From Bryum argenteum (lineage: Eukaryota; Streptophyta; Bryopsida; Bryales; Bryaceae), in assembly GCA_037043015.1 (NCBI GenBank), contig CM073328.1, positions 16,217,495-16,281,494 of the forward strand: a stretch of DNA of 64,000 nucleotides, read 5' to 3'. This document shows positions 48,857-58,839 of this stretch, in pieces; positions within the stretch are counted from its first letter, which is position 1; each line of letters begins with the position of its first letter. The notes under the pieces are model-generated. The model did not search any database. It saw only the letters and a list, made by a program, of their open reading frames with translations, and was not told where the DNA came from. The position numbers and the translations under genes were made by a program.

Positions 48857-50040
48857 GAAATATAGTAAGCGAGTACCCACATATGATTTTTGTCAGTATC
48901 AGTATTTTCTGTTGATAGTGATTAATGGCTTTTGAGACCACCAATGATAAATGACCAAATATTTGAAGTAATAACCTCATGATGTGAAAATGAACTCTAT
49001 GCAAGCCATAATTTTGATATTACACCACCTCTATTAGTAAAACGAGTATATGGATGGAATACAAAATAGAAAAGTTGTTCATTCAAAATTTAGCAAAGAT
49101 GGTTTATGGAACTTACAAACAAACTTAAGGAGGTCTTGCAAAAAATTGTTGGAGTTATCCGAAAGTAGAAAGTGGATGCCGGTTAAATTATTATTAGATA
49201 CACCCAACCCTAATGTAGAGAGTCAAGGACCAATAGACATTGTAGTTTAAAACAAGTTTATGGCTAGATTTATTGACTTCAAGTTAATGGTGTTGTTTTG
49301 ATATCTCTACCATAGCAACCAATTAGGGTCAGAAAACTTGTCTACATTCATGGACGAGCTATTTCTGTATTTACCTCTAATCTTTTTTTAATCTTTTGTA
49401 ACACTTCAAAGAAACTAAGATAGCAGAGTTAAGAGAGATCTATGAAGCAAACAAAGATATAGAGAATGCAATTAAAGAAATGAAAGTACTCATTGATAAT
49501 GACATTTGAAAAGTTCTCCATTTCTTATGTATTAGCTCTCTCCTATTTTATGATTAAAAGATACAAAAGTCTCCTTATAATTGAGACTATCCATGTAACA
49601 AAAGACTATTCCCTACTGCGAAGTTTCTCAATTTGATTGAAGAATACAATCATAGCCTCAATTACATAAACTATCTTACTCATGAAAAATAGTCCTATTA
49701 TATAGAATGGCTTTAGCCCTTGGTTACAAAGAATCGCCTCAGTTTTTGGAAACTTCCTTAATTAGATGGAATAGTCTCAACAAGAAACAATATATTCATT
49801 GACATGGAATAGCCATACGGTTTTAACATATTAAAATGACTCCAAAGACAACAATCTCTTATCAATATTGGCACTACAAGGAGTAATGACCTAGTTCATT
49901 TATATTTCAAAATTCAACACAACACATCAAGAAATTTAAAACTTTAAACATCGTACTAATATTTTTAATATGGGTGTTTTGTATTTCGTTCAATCACTTC
50001 AGTTTATAATGGCATTGTCAGAGAGCTTTTTCTTTCTTAA

Positions 50041-51037
50041 CCCTTAAAGGTCGTTGGGGCCTCAAACGGGCAGCCCAAAATTGGATCACAACATCTTTTG
50101 GACTTGGGCATCATGAATAGAGCACTTTTAAAACTTGGGCATCATGAATGGACCAATCAATGATGAGCTTGCAACCTTCTACAAGTTTATGTACAACCCA
50201 ACCTACCTACCACAATCCTTTCAGAGCACAAAATCACTCATACAAATTGTGCTTTGAGCCTTTGATTTGTAAAATTTCACTCTTTGAATGCATCACAAGA
50301 AGGTGACCAGTTTGACATCAATATATAAGTGAAAAGTTGAGTACAATGAGAGCTACAAGGGCACAGTTAAGCTAGAAGGGTGTCCAAAAAAGTTGTCCCA
50401 AGTACAATTTCAGCTCATGCAAGTGTGTCAAACATATCCATCTTTTAAATAAAGTCAAGTATGAGAACACCAAATGTGGTTTCAATCTATAGCACTAACT
50501 TATAGCCTACCCAAAAAAAAAATTCATTCGCATTGAAGAATATTAAGAGTTTTTATTAGCTATTTTAGTTGAAAAAGTAAGTCGTGTCCCAATTACACAA
50601 AATCCATAGAAACAATCATTTGATACATCAAATGAGCACATTTTGATACCATTTTCGGATATGACTTACATGTACTTGTGCATTATATAAAATAGTTACT
50701 TTGACAAATAAAAAATTAATAATTTTTGCACCATGATGCATGCAAATCCCACCAATATGCAATTTATTGTGGAGGGTTCAGTGATTCAAAATAAAAAATT
50801 TGAATAATTTATTTTTTTAGGAATGTGCATCTTGATCCCAATTACATATACGATATTTTAAAATGATTTTGTACTCTTTGTAATTGATAAAAATGGAAAA
50901 AAATGATGAACTTTGAATGTTTCAACCAAAAATCACCTAATTAGTCTTGACAGAAAGTGATACCCATACCTTGGCCGTGCCCACAAGGCATATTCTCTTG
51001 GAAAACATCCCATCGGGCTTGCAAGGACCTTTAAGGG
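50041..51037. mobile_element. TTAA-type element (997 bp) carrying a nested 624-bp transposon
   Basis: Flanked by TTAA at 50037-50040 and 51038-51041, with ends CCCTTAAAGGTC and GACCTTTAAGGG, a near-perfect inverted pair. The outer sequence matches the element at 54504-55130 in reverse orientation, for example CCAAAATTGGATCACAACAT. The inner part, 50359-50982, is a separate transposon inserted later. Confidence 0.8.
50359..50982. mobile_element. 624-bp inverted-repeat transposon with 4-bp target duplication (copy 3)
   Basis: Begins GGGCACAGTTAAGCTAGAAG and, reversed, GGGCACGGCCAAGGTATGGG. ACAA flanks both sides (50355-50358 and 50983-50986). The uninterrupted sequence is seen in the related TTAA element at 54.5 kb, which supports the boundaries. 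It has the same length as copy 1. Confidence 0.75.
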
Positions 51038-53005
51038 TTAATGCAAATGAACATATTAAGTCACCTATCTAAAATTCTTCATAATTAAATAGCATTCTTC
51101 GTACTCACAATCGCATTATAAGGCAAGAGTGTATAGTGAACATCTAAACTTGACTTGTAGCTGACATCTTTGATATCCAAGTATTGTTATCCAACATGCA
51201 TTAGCTTGATACAGAAAATAATCAGAGCTATAATCATGACACCATACTAATAGTCACACCTTAATATGTGCATTAGTACTTAGAAGTACAGTCGTCATCA
51301 TCTCACATGAAGTCGAGTTGGCAGTTTGTGTTGAGCACGTGTGAAGGTAGACTTCCTCTTCCAGAGTTGTTAAGCAACCCTCTGTAGCAACAAGAGCAGC
51401 AATAAGAGCATTGTTAATACTGCAGCAACAAGAGCTTGCAATCAACGGCATGCTAATGTATATATAGTTGCAGGTCCGTTGCAATCGATCTCGCTGTTGG
51501 CGGAGTTCGAGGTGCCTGAACAGCTGAACACAATCAAACATAAAATCTCTTTTGATGCATCTCTTGCAGGATTGGCTTCACTTACAGTATTGTTAGCCTG
51601 GGCAGTTGGAATACCGCAACCGGTACTGGTCCCGTTAGATTCGGATTGTCTCTTATAACCCTGCAACGGAACATATGCACGTTGGTGATTATTTATAGCA
51701 ATCGTAAATACAACCCGTATGGCAGTTGTTAAATGAACTGGAATTCCTGGTAGGTGAGTACGATCGGAGACTTTCAAAGATTGCAGATTGTTCAGATTGC
51801 CTATCTCAGAAGGCAATTCTCCAGTTATCCCTTCGAAGCCACAAAATGTCCCATCCTCAGAACCGCAGCTAGAATTGCTTCCAAACAACCTGCGATTTTC
51901 AAGAAGGTAAATCGATTAGCTATTACGACGTTCGTGACCAAAGATTCAACATACTACACTCGCAACCACAAGGCCTGCAACCCGGAACCTGGTTCATATT
52001 ACCATTCTCTTGACGGTGACTTCCTCGATGCAAGAAGTGTAACTTACCTGAAGTCTATCATAGATACGTTATAATAATAGCCCGTTGAGTTTGACTGATG
52101 AAGCACTGGTGCGCACGAAACGCCACTCCAACCCCCCAGATACGAACCACCAGCAACGTCGCTCAAGGTTACGAGGGGAGGTACTTCACATGGGTGGAGG
52201 TCGGATGTCCAGTTGAGAACAGTGGACAACTGAGGGTTTAACGTCGACCACTTCATGAGGATGGCGTTCATAGCATCCGCTGCGGCAACCATTCATACAC
52301 CATCAAACAACTGATGATACTGTTGAACTGTTGAAGATGACTGATGGCATGATAAAAGCACATGAAGCATACTAGTAGTTGCACTCATTCAGAATGACAT
52401 CTTTGCCTACCCTGGCTCAGTTGCAACTAAACGCTCAAGAATTTCTGATTGGATCAAGTTCCAGTGGTGATCATCTCTAACGTACTCGACCATGAAATAT
52501 GTCCACGGACCGACGCAATTCAACTGAACAATCATCCCTCGCATGCAGTAAATTCAAGCTCAAGTTCAAATTTGTAGCATGTTTAAGCGTGTGGGGTGCT
52601 ACTTAAACTTGCAGTGCAAAGTGAAGCATTGATGAATCATTAGAACAGATTCGCTCCCTAGAGCATGCAGGCAAGTTAGCATCCAAGTGTATTTAAATCT
52701 GTTGTACGTCGCAGACATATAGAAGCTAGCAGGTACAGATGAGTTGGAGGCTCACAACAACAGAATCGGTACATTGATGACTTGAGGTTTTTAACATGTT
52801 CAGGTGTGTAGGTACCTTCGTACTGATGGTATATTGGGATGTCTGGCAAAGGCTGGTCGGTGGGAGTGGGTGCCGGGGCATGGGTGGTAGTGCTGCAGCG
52901 AACGCCGTCCAGCAGGAGCGAGGTGCAGGAGACGAACACAAGAGCCATGACCAGGAGACGGCGTCCATGGCCCAGCGCCTACCGACTGTCAGTTGGCGCG
53001 GTTAG

Positions 53006-54499
53006 AGGCATCAGCATGGCCATGAGGCTGGATCGGTTGCTTGCAAACACCGGAGGTTGAACCCCGAGAGACCGGAATCGCAGTGAGGATTGCACGGAAT
53101 CACCAGACCATCAAAGTCCAAGCCTATAGTGGGGAGTACTTTGTGGACTGCGTGTGGTGTTGATAGTTTGGTGGGGCTTCGCACGCTACAGCGGATGCCC
53201 AGGCAATCCTTCTTTGGGAGAAGCGAGGGTAGCGATTGCCAAGAAAGAGAGAGCGGTTTCTATTGTTGGCAGAGTTTGGTCGAAGCAGGGCAGACTTTGA
53301 GTCTTTGACGGTAGCTGTCGAGTCGGAGAGACTGAGGGTCTGGTACGCGTTACGGTAGTGTGTAATTACGTTGAGTGGCAACATTCGAACGAAGCAAATA
53401 ATGATTGTGAGCTTGACTCTCCTTTGTGCTCTTTCTCAGATAAAGTGAAGCTTTAGAAAGGTAATGTGTCGTGTCCACTAGGGGGAGCACACCAAAATAG
53501 TTAATTCTTGAACAATTATCGGTACCAAAAATGTATCAATAGTCAAACTTTAAAGTTGGTGTAGCAGTAAATGACTTTTGTTTATTTTATTTCAAATGTA
53601 ATTATATAACTTTAACTCCTAAGAACTAGATCAACTATCATACAATCGATTGTGAAATTTGAGGAGTTTTTCTCAATAAATTGATATCCGGACAAGGAGT
53701 TTTATTGTCCAAATTTGGTGAGTTGGGATTCATATCCACTTTACATAACCTAGTTTGTATTCATAGTCTATTCACTCTATTGCTTACACCAATCTTTCAA
53801 TCACAAGTGGGGAGGTTTTGCTTAATGCTGAAGAACTTACTATTGTAGTTAAGAATATATTGATATTCTCCTCAAATTATTAGTTTTTTACCATTTAATA
53901 AAAAAAGAATGATTTTGCAAATCATGTTAAATATTAGACTGAGTGTGACTTTTATTGAGCTTTAAAATTTTAGTCTCGTTTATTCTTTGAAAAGTAAATG
54001 CTTAAGGTTTTAAGAATTTAGCCATACCAATATATATTGAGCATTAACCCGCCCTAAAGGCCTTAGTAAGGGAATAACAACCTTCGACTTTCTTCTACAA
54101 TGTGAGCAAGTTACTCTGCCAATTATCGTCTTTTTAAAAATGATTTGTAAATTTGTAACGAAAGAATTGTATTGAGTCCTACGATCAAAAGCTCCACGAG
54201 AATAATCCCAATTTTTTTCGCCAGATAGATTGCAAAATCCGTTCTCGGCACTTGAAGGGGGGAAATTTTGGGGGTAAATAATAGAAATACGGGCTTAGAA
54301 GTCAGAACTCTAAAAGTTAAGGTCATATTGAATGCATTTCAGTATTGCATCATTGTATTGTTGACACAATAACGCTCTTTACATTATTTTTAATTGTAAT
54401 TTCAAGTGTATTGTATATATCACTCCGCAGCTGTTATTCCTATATGGAAACCCTACTGGTCCTATACGGAATACGTCAGCCCGCAGTTTCTTGATGACC
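53006..54499. other. Upstream region of relic C and intergenic DNA
   Basis: 53006-53400 resembles the upstream regions of genes A (10990-11260) and B (42110-42350). Beyond that the sequence is AT-rich without recognisable genes. The short minus-strand frame 54123-54326 has no features I can identify. Confidence 0.45.
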
Positions 54500-54503
54500 T
54501 TAA

Positions 54504-55130
54504 CCCTTAAACGCCCAAGCAAGCCCGAGGGGCTTGATTCCAACAGAATCTTCCTTGTAGCTCTCACTATACTCAACTTTTCACTTATATTTTGATGTCA
54601 AACTGGTCACCTTCTTCTGATGTACTGAAAAAGTGAGATTCGACAATTCAAATCACAATTTGTGTGAGTGATTTTGTGCTTTGAAAGGATTATGGTAGGT
54701 AGGTTGGGGTGAACCTCAATTCCGTTAAAATGGCACTATGCCATGTGCCATTTTGTCACACCAAATCTTACATATGTGCTCACATGGAATGGTGTATTCT
54801 GTAATATCACAATTTTTTTGATAATATCACTTCTTTATATACAATGTCACTCATTTTCCATAATGTCACCTTCAAATTCTGTTATATCACATGGTTTTTG
54901 GACTATAGTTTAGAAAGTTGAAGTGTGCCATTTTAGCGGAATAATGCCATTTTAACGGAATTGGGGATGGTGGTACATAACCTTGTAGGAGGTTGCAAGC
55001 TCATCATTCATTGATTGGTTCATTCACAATGCTCAAGTTCAAAAAGTGCACTATTCATGATGCCCAAGTCCAAAAGATGTTGTGATCCAATTTTGGACTG
55101 CCCATTTCAGACCCCAAGGGCGTTTAAGGG
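54504..55130. mobile_element. TTAA-type element (627 bp) with nested MITE
   Basis: TTAA at 54500-54503 and 55131-55134; ends CCCTTAAACGCCCAAGC and, reversed, CCCTTAAACGCCCTTGG. The body is the reverse of the outer part of 50041-51037. A distinct MITE at 54717-54963 interrupts it. Confidence 0.8.
54717..54963. mobile_element. 247-bp MITE with 19-bp perfect inverted repeats
   Basis: Ends are CAATTCCGTTAAAATGGCA (54717-54735) and its exact reverse complement (54945-54963). Repeated TGCCATTTT and 'ATATCAC/ATGTCAC' motifs fill the interior. Comparison with the related element at 50041 shows uninterrupted sequence there, confirming an insertion; GGTG may be the duplicated target. Confidence 0.8.
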
Positions 55131-55400
55131 TTAAACACATGATAGACACTTATGATCTTTTCATTACAAAAGCTGGATGGTCCTAAATTACTATTAAAAG
55201 CATTGGTCCCACCAACCACCTGAGAAAGTACCTCTAATAAAACATTATACCTCAAACGAATCAATCTCAAAAAGACGAGCTTCAAAGTTTTACTATATTA
55301 AGTACGTACTCAGGACTGTCCGAAATTGGTCTAATCTAATGTGCTACCAGCCACAGTACAAAATTGTTAACCGAATATTCCCTATATTCCCTAGGCTAAG

Positions 55401-55958
55401 TGTTAGGCTGGTCGATACCCGGCTGGTATCAACAGGGAGGTGTGTCAGCAGGCGAGAATAAAAGAGTTTCATCGAGTCCATCGACTCGCCGTCGACAGAC
55501 TCTGTGGATCGACTGGTCGACCCAATCGACCAATCGACCTGGAGGATAGGTCAGACCTCTCGGTCGACCTTCCACCTATATGTACCCCCTTCTCACTTGG
55601 AGAAGGTGCTGTTGTTTTGTATGAAGTCTTTTTCTGCCTTATTCCAGCCTCTCTTGTATATCTGTCTTGGTATCGATTGTATCCCGATCCTTTTTCTCAC
55701 ATTAGCGATTGGTTCCTAAGTCTAGTCGATGGGAGAGAGGAATTATTTGTCTCTTGATCTAGTCGATGGAAGCTAGAGTCCAACGTGCTAATCGATTTGT
55801 ATCTAAATCGTTTAGTTATTGAAGGTGATGAGTCGATTCCTTCTCCCATCGATCAGACACTACCTCTTACGGATCGATCAGAAGGTGTGATGCATCGGCC
55901 CCACAGTAGACAGTTGATTTAAATGAGATTCGTTAGACTGTGGAAAGCACAGCTAACA
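55401..55958 (+). repeat. gypsy 5' LTR
   Basis: Starts TGTTAG and ends CTAACA, a 6-bp terminal inverted repeat, directly before the primer-binding site. A TATA-like CTATATGTA lies at 55576-55584 and is the best candidate core promoter. TCGA occurs about eight times within 55464-55570. The partner LTR lies beyond 64000, so identity between LTRs cannot be measured here. Confidence 0.82.
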
Positions 55959-55960
55959 TT

Positions 55961-55978
55961 TGGCGACCATGCTAAGTT
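55961..55978 (+). other. gypsy primer-binding site
   Basis: TGGCGACCATGCTAAGTT begins two bases after the LTR end. The TGGCGAC start, complementary to a tRNA 3' end ...GTCGCCA, is the usual form in plant gypsy elements. The tRNA species cannot be named from this alone. Confidence 0.7.
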
Positions 55979-56395
55979 CAGCTCAGATTTGTGCGCTACG
56001 GACGACCTAGCATTTGGATCGATTCACATCGCTAAGTGTCTAGTTGTCGTTATCCTCAAGGGCAACCGCTCTTTGTTCTCAACGCAAACACAACTTTTAG
56101 CAGTAGATCTGTCAACCACGGCGTCGTAAGTCTTAAAAACCAACCAAGGGACTTGCACTCGATTGACAGAAAGTCGATATACTCCTGGAAACAGATCAGA
56201 TCAAGCAATCGAGGGGAAGAGACTCACGGTGCCAACGAGCAAACCGCATGAGCTCCCACGAAACGATTGCAGCATACTAGATCTGGAGGGAAACGACCGT
56301 CATACGAGATCCAGATCTAGATCCAGAATCGATCTGAGACTCAAATCTAGATTTAGATCTCGATCGAGAACGCAGGTAAGACTGCCGCGATCCCC

Positions 56396-56962
56396 ATGGC
56401 CAGCCGACGAACACGGGCTGCGGGTCTGCCATTACCAATTGAAGTTCCTACCGAACTTTTTGCGAATTCACGGTTCAATCGGGAATTACGCAACTTGCAA
56501 TCGGATCTCAACCCCCCTACAGTCATTTATGGTGCTATTCCAGATAATAGCCCACATACCAACTACGATATCCGTAGACAAGTTTCCCCATCGACATCCC
56601 AAGAGGCTTCACTGCAACATTACATGCATTACCCTCGAGCGATGGTAAACACACCGGAGGGTGCCATATTCCACACAACAGCGGTCCCGATGAATCAAGC
56701 CGTCATGATGGAAACTCATCGAGCAGCCGCGCATCACCCAATGTTTCTGGCAACAGCTGATCGATATACACAGCCCACAGTCGCAGTGCAGATCACATCG
56801 ACCCCACCCTCACCGCGCCGGACTTGGGACGAGGACTACCTGATAGACCCTCCAGCGCGAGCGATCGACTTGTCAGGTACGAACATTCCCCCCCTGTCAA
56901 TTCGACCGAATCACAGATGGAAGAAGAAATTCGACGCCTCCGCCACAGTCGCGAGGAGTTAG
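56396..56962 (+). CDS. gypsy gag, N-terminal part
   Basis: 188-residue frame beginning at an ATG in a favourable context (CCCCATGGCC) after the leader; the product starts MASRRTRAAGLPLPIEVP. It is rich in Asn, Pro and Thr, with no recognised domain. It overlaps the main gag frame (open from 56761). A run of seven C at 56887-56893 is where the two frames can be joined by a one-base slip. Either a base has been lost there in this copy or the join is a programmed frameshift. Confidence 0.6.
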   Translation: MASRRTRAAGLPLPIEVPTELFANSRFNRELRNLQSDLNPPTVIYGAIPDNSPHTNYDIRRQVSPSTSQEASLQHYMHYPRAMVNTPEGAIFHTTAVPMNQAVMMETHRAAAHHPMFLATADRYTQPTVAVQITSTPPSPRRTWDEDYLIDPPARAIDLSGTNIPPLSIRPNHRWKKKFDASATVARS

Positions 56963-58839
56963 ATACCCGCCTAGCTTCCCTTCTTGAGCGAACCAGACTA
57001 ACCTCTGAAGCCCAGAAGCCTTCCGATTCAAGCCGACCACCCAGTAGACCTCATTCCCCAAACGTAGACGAGAACTCCCTCCCTCAACGGCGTGAGTTCG
57101 ACCCGTCCTTAGTTAACCGCATTCGGACAGTATACAACTCCGAACCGAGTAGACCAATGCCAAACCCACAGGCATCTCATCCGAGCAACCAATCCCACGA
57201 ACCGAACATTCTCACACTCGATGGACCACCTGTATCGACGTATCCACCGAGCCTCCCTCAAAGTTTTTCGCTGCAAAACCCAGGAGTCCCTCCACCGACG
57301 TATCCTCCGTCAATTCGTGCCCAACAACCCATACCACCAGTAGGACTATCTCAGCCGACCACCATTGGGTCGACTGTTCCACCTATCCATCTTCATCAAT
57401 CCCATGGAACACAAACCTCGTTTTTACCGAATCCATACTCGATTCCCAGCGACCCCCTTCTGCAAGCGCATCAACCCGTTCCTCACCCCTCCGCACCGCC
57501 CGTTTGTGGAATGTGTGGTACATATGGACATTACGCACAATATTGCCCATGGTACCCTCCACCGCAACCTGTTGGGTATACAGCCCCGACACTACCAAAT
57601 CCACCCGTTTACCCGACTGTTTCCGTCCCATACCCTGTCCACTCGACTGCCTCTGCTCCACTTCCTCACCATCCCGTCTATCCCGGTGCACCGCACCCTT
57701 CATACTCGATGATGGGCGTACCGACCCGCACAACCGCAAGGAAACCAGTAGCAATGCCCACCTACAAAGAAGGTAAGTGTGCTATCACCCATGTTCAGCG
57801 TTTTTTGAATGCATTAACCTTGAACGGGGAAACCGACGAGGCCATATCGATTGCTTTGTTTGGGAACTCGCTAGTCGATGCCACCAACTATAATTGGTTT
57901 AACACCCAGCGACAGTCGAACCCTCACCAAACCCTGGCTGAGTTGATCGATGCCTTCAAGTATCGATACCAGGACATCGACAACGATGACCAGACTTATT
58001 TAAAGTTTAGGAGCCTTAAGCAGGAACCAAAGGAATCAGTCGATGATTATTATGAAAAAATGATGAAACTCGCTAGTCAGTTTGAAGTCCTACCTGCTGA
58101 TAACTTTCTACTCAGCAATTTTCGAGCAGGCTTGTTGAAGTACCTGCAGGTCGCGACCGTTGGCCTCCCCAGATCGACGCTGGCTCAAGCAAAGAACTCA
58201 GCTAAGCTAGCTGAGAGCGGACTTCCGAAGGAGCCCACAGCAACAACCGCTGGAGACCGCACCGACAAGCCACCACGACTTGTATGCAATCGATGCAAAA
58301 AGTCGAGTCACCTGGAGAAGGATTGCTGGCTAAACCCGGAGAGCGAGATTGGCAAGCGACGAGCGGCGCAAGCAAAACCTACGGCCCCAGTAGCGGCAGC
58401 GACCCCGACACAGCAATCGACAACGTCGGCTCATCGACCCCCTCGCGACACAACACCACGTCGAATCTTCCCATGTTCATTATGCAAACAACTCGACCAT
58501 CTGACGCACATGTGCTACATGCTGAAGGACCCGAAGGTGGTCAAATTCTTAAACCTGCAAGCAAAGGAGCCCCGCCCGAGCACCTCCACAGTTGTGATCG
58601 AAGAAGTTCCAACTGCGACCGTAGGTGTCCTTACGGTCGCAGCCACTACGCGTAGCCAATCGACACCAGAACCGCAATCAACGAGTGAACCCCACGGGCT
58701 TACACCGTGGACGGTTCAGGAGGAGTTACGCGATCGAATGATGCAGGAAGTGCAACTCCTCCAACAGGAATTGGAAACACAAACACCAGCAAACACTTCC
58801 CAGGACGAAGGAAAACCCTCCAACGATTGGGACTTGTAG
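56761..58839 (+). CDS. gypsy gag, capsid and zinc-knuckle part
   Basis: Long frame ending in TAG at 58837-58839. After a charged helical stretch (QMEEEIRRLRHSREELD) and a Pro-rich region comes a CCHC knuckle (CGMCGTYGHYAQYC, 57505-57546). A capsid-like domain follows at about 57769-58090 (FLNALTLNGETDEAISIALF, then YRYQDIDNDDQTYLKFRSLK), then two more CCHC knuckles (58285-58326 and 58474-58515). Having one knuckle before the capsid and two after is unusual; most plant gypsy gags have one or two, all after it. Role: particle formation and RNA binding. No ATG opens this frame before the capsid, so it depends on the upstream frame. Confidence 0.8.
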   Translation, partial: SIYTAHSRSADHIDPTLTAPDLGRGLPDRPSSASDRLVRYEHSPPVNSTESQMEEEIRRLRHSREELDTRLASLLERTRLTSEAQKPSDSSRPPSRPHSPNVDENSLPQRREFDPSLVNRIRTVYNSEPSRPMPNPQASHPSNQSHEPNILTLDGPPVSTYPPSLPQSFSLQNPGVPPPTYPPSIRAQQPIPPVGLSQPTTIGSTVPPIHLHQSHGTQTSFLPNPYSIPSDPLLQAHQPVPHPSAPPVCGMCGTYGHYAQYCPWYPPPQPVGYTAPTLPNPPVYPTVSVPYPVHSTASAPLPHHPVYPGAPHPSYSMMGVPTRTTARKPVAMPTYKEGKCAITHVQRFLNALTLNGETDEAISIALFGNSLVDATNYNWFNTQRQSNPHQTLAELIDAFKYRYQDIDNDDQTYLKFRSLKQEPKESVDDYYEKMMKLASQFEVLPADNFLLSNFRAGLLKYLQVATVGLPRSTLAQAKNSAKLAESGLPKEPTATTAGDRTDKPPRLVCNRCKKSSHLEKDCWLNPESEIGKRRAAQAKPTAPVAAATPTQQSTTSAHRPPRDTTPRRIFPCSLCKQLDHLTHMCYMLKDPKVVKFLNLQAKEPRPSTSTVVIEEVPTATVGVLTVAATTRSQSTPEPQSTSEPHGLTPWTVQEELRDRMMQEVQLLQQELETQTPANTSQDEGKPSNDWDL

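Larger units (their letters stand above)
49117..52948 (-). pseudogene. LRR receptor-like kinase, copy C (truncated relic)
   Basis: Recognisable exons in order: 52948-52816 signal peptide (MALVFVSCTSLLLDGVRC), 52279-52048 LRR N-cap, 51889-51776, 51660-51586, 51381-51307 LRRs, a fragment of the next exon at about 51140-51175, and a heavily decayed version of the 144-bp LRR exon at about 49117-49247. An upstream ATG near 53010 would hit TAG, so only the internal start at 52948 is usable. The donor after 51776 reads GA instead of GT and the acceptor of the next-exon fragment is lost. TTAA and 4-bp-TSD elements (50041-51037) sit between its halves. No membrane or kinase exons are visible. Early exons remain open, so a short secreted LRR product is possible but unlikely. 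Confidence 0.8.

Noticed and set aside
57383-57754. Minus-strand open frame of 123 codons in gag
   Set aside because: It is the reverse of the strongly supported gag frame and has no motif of its own.
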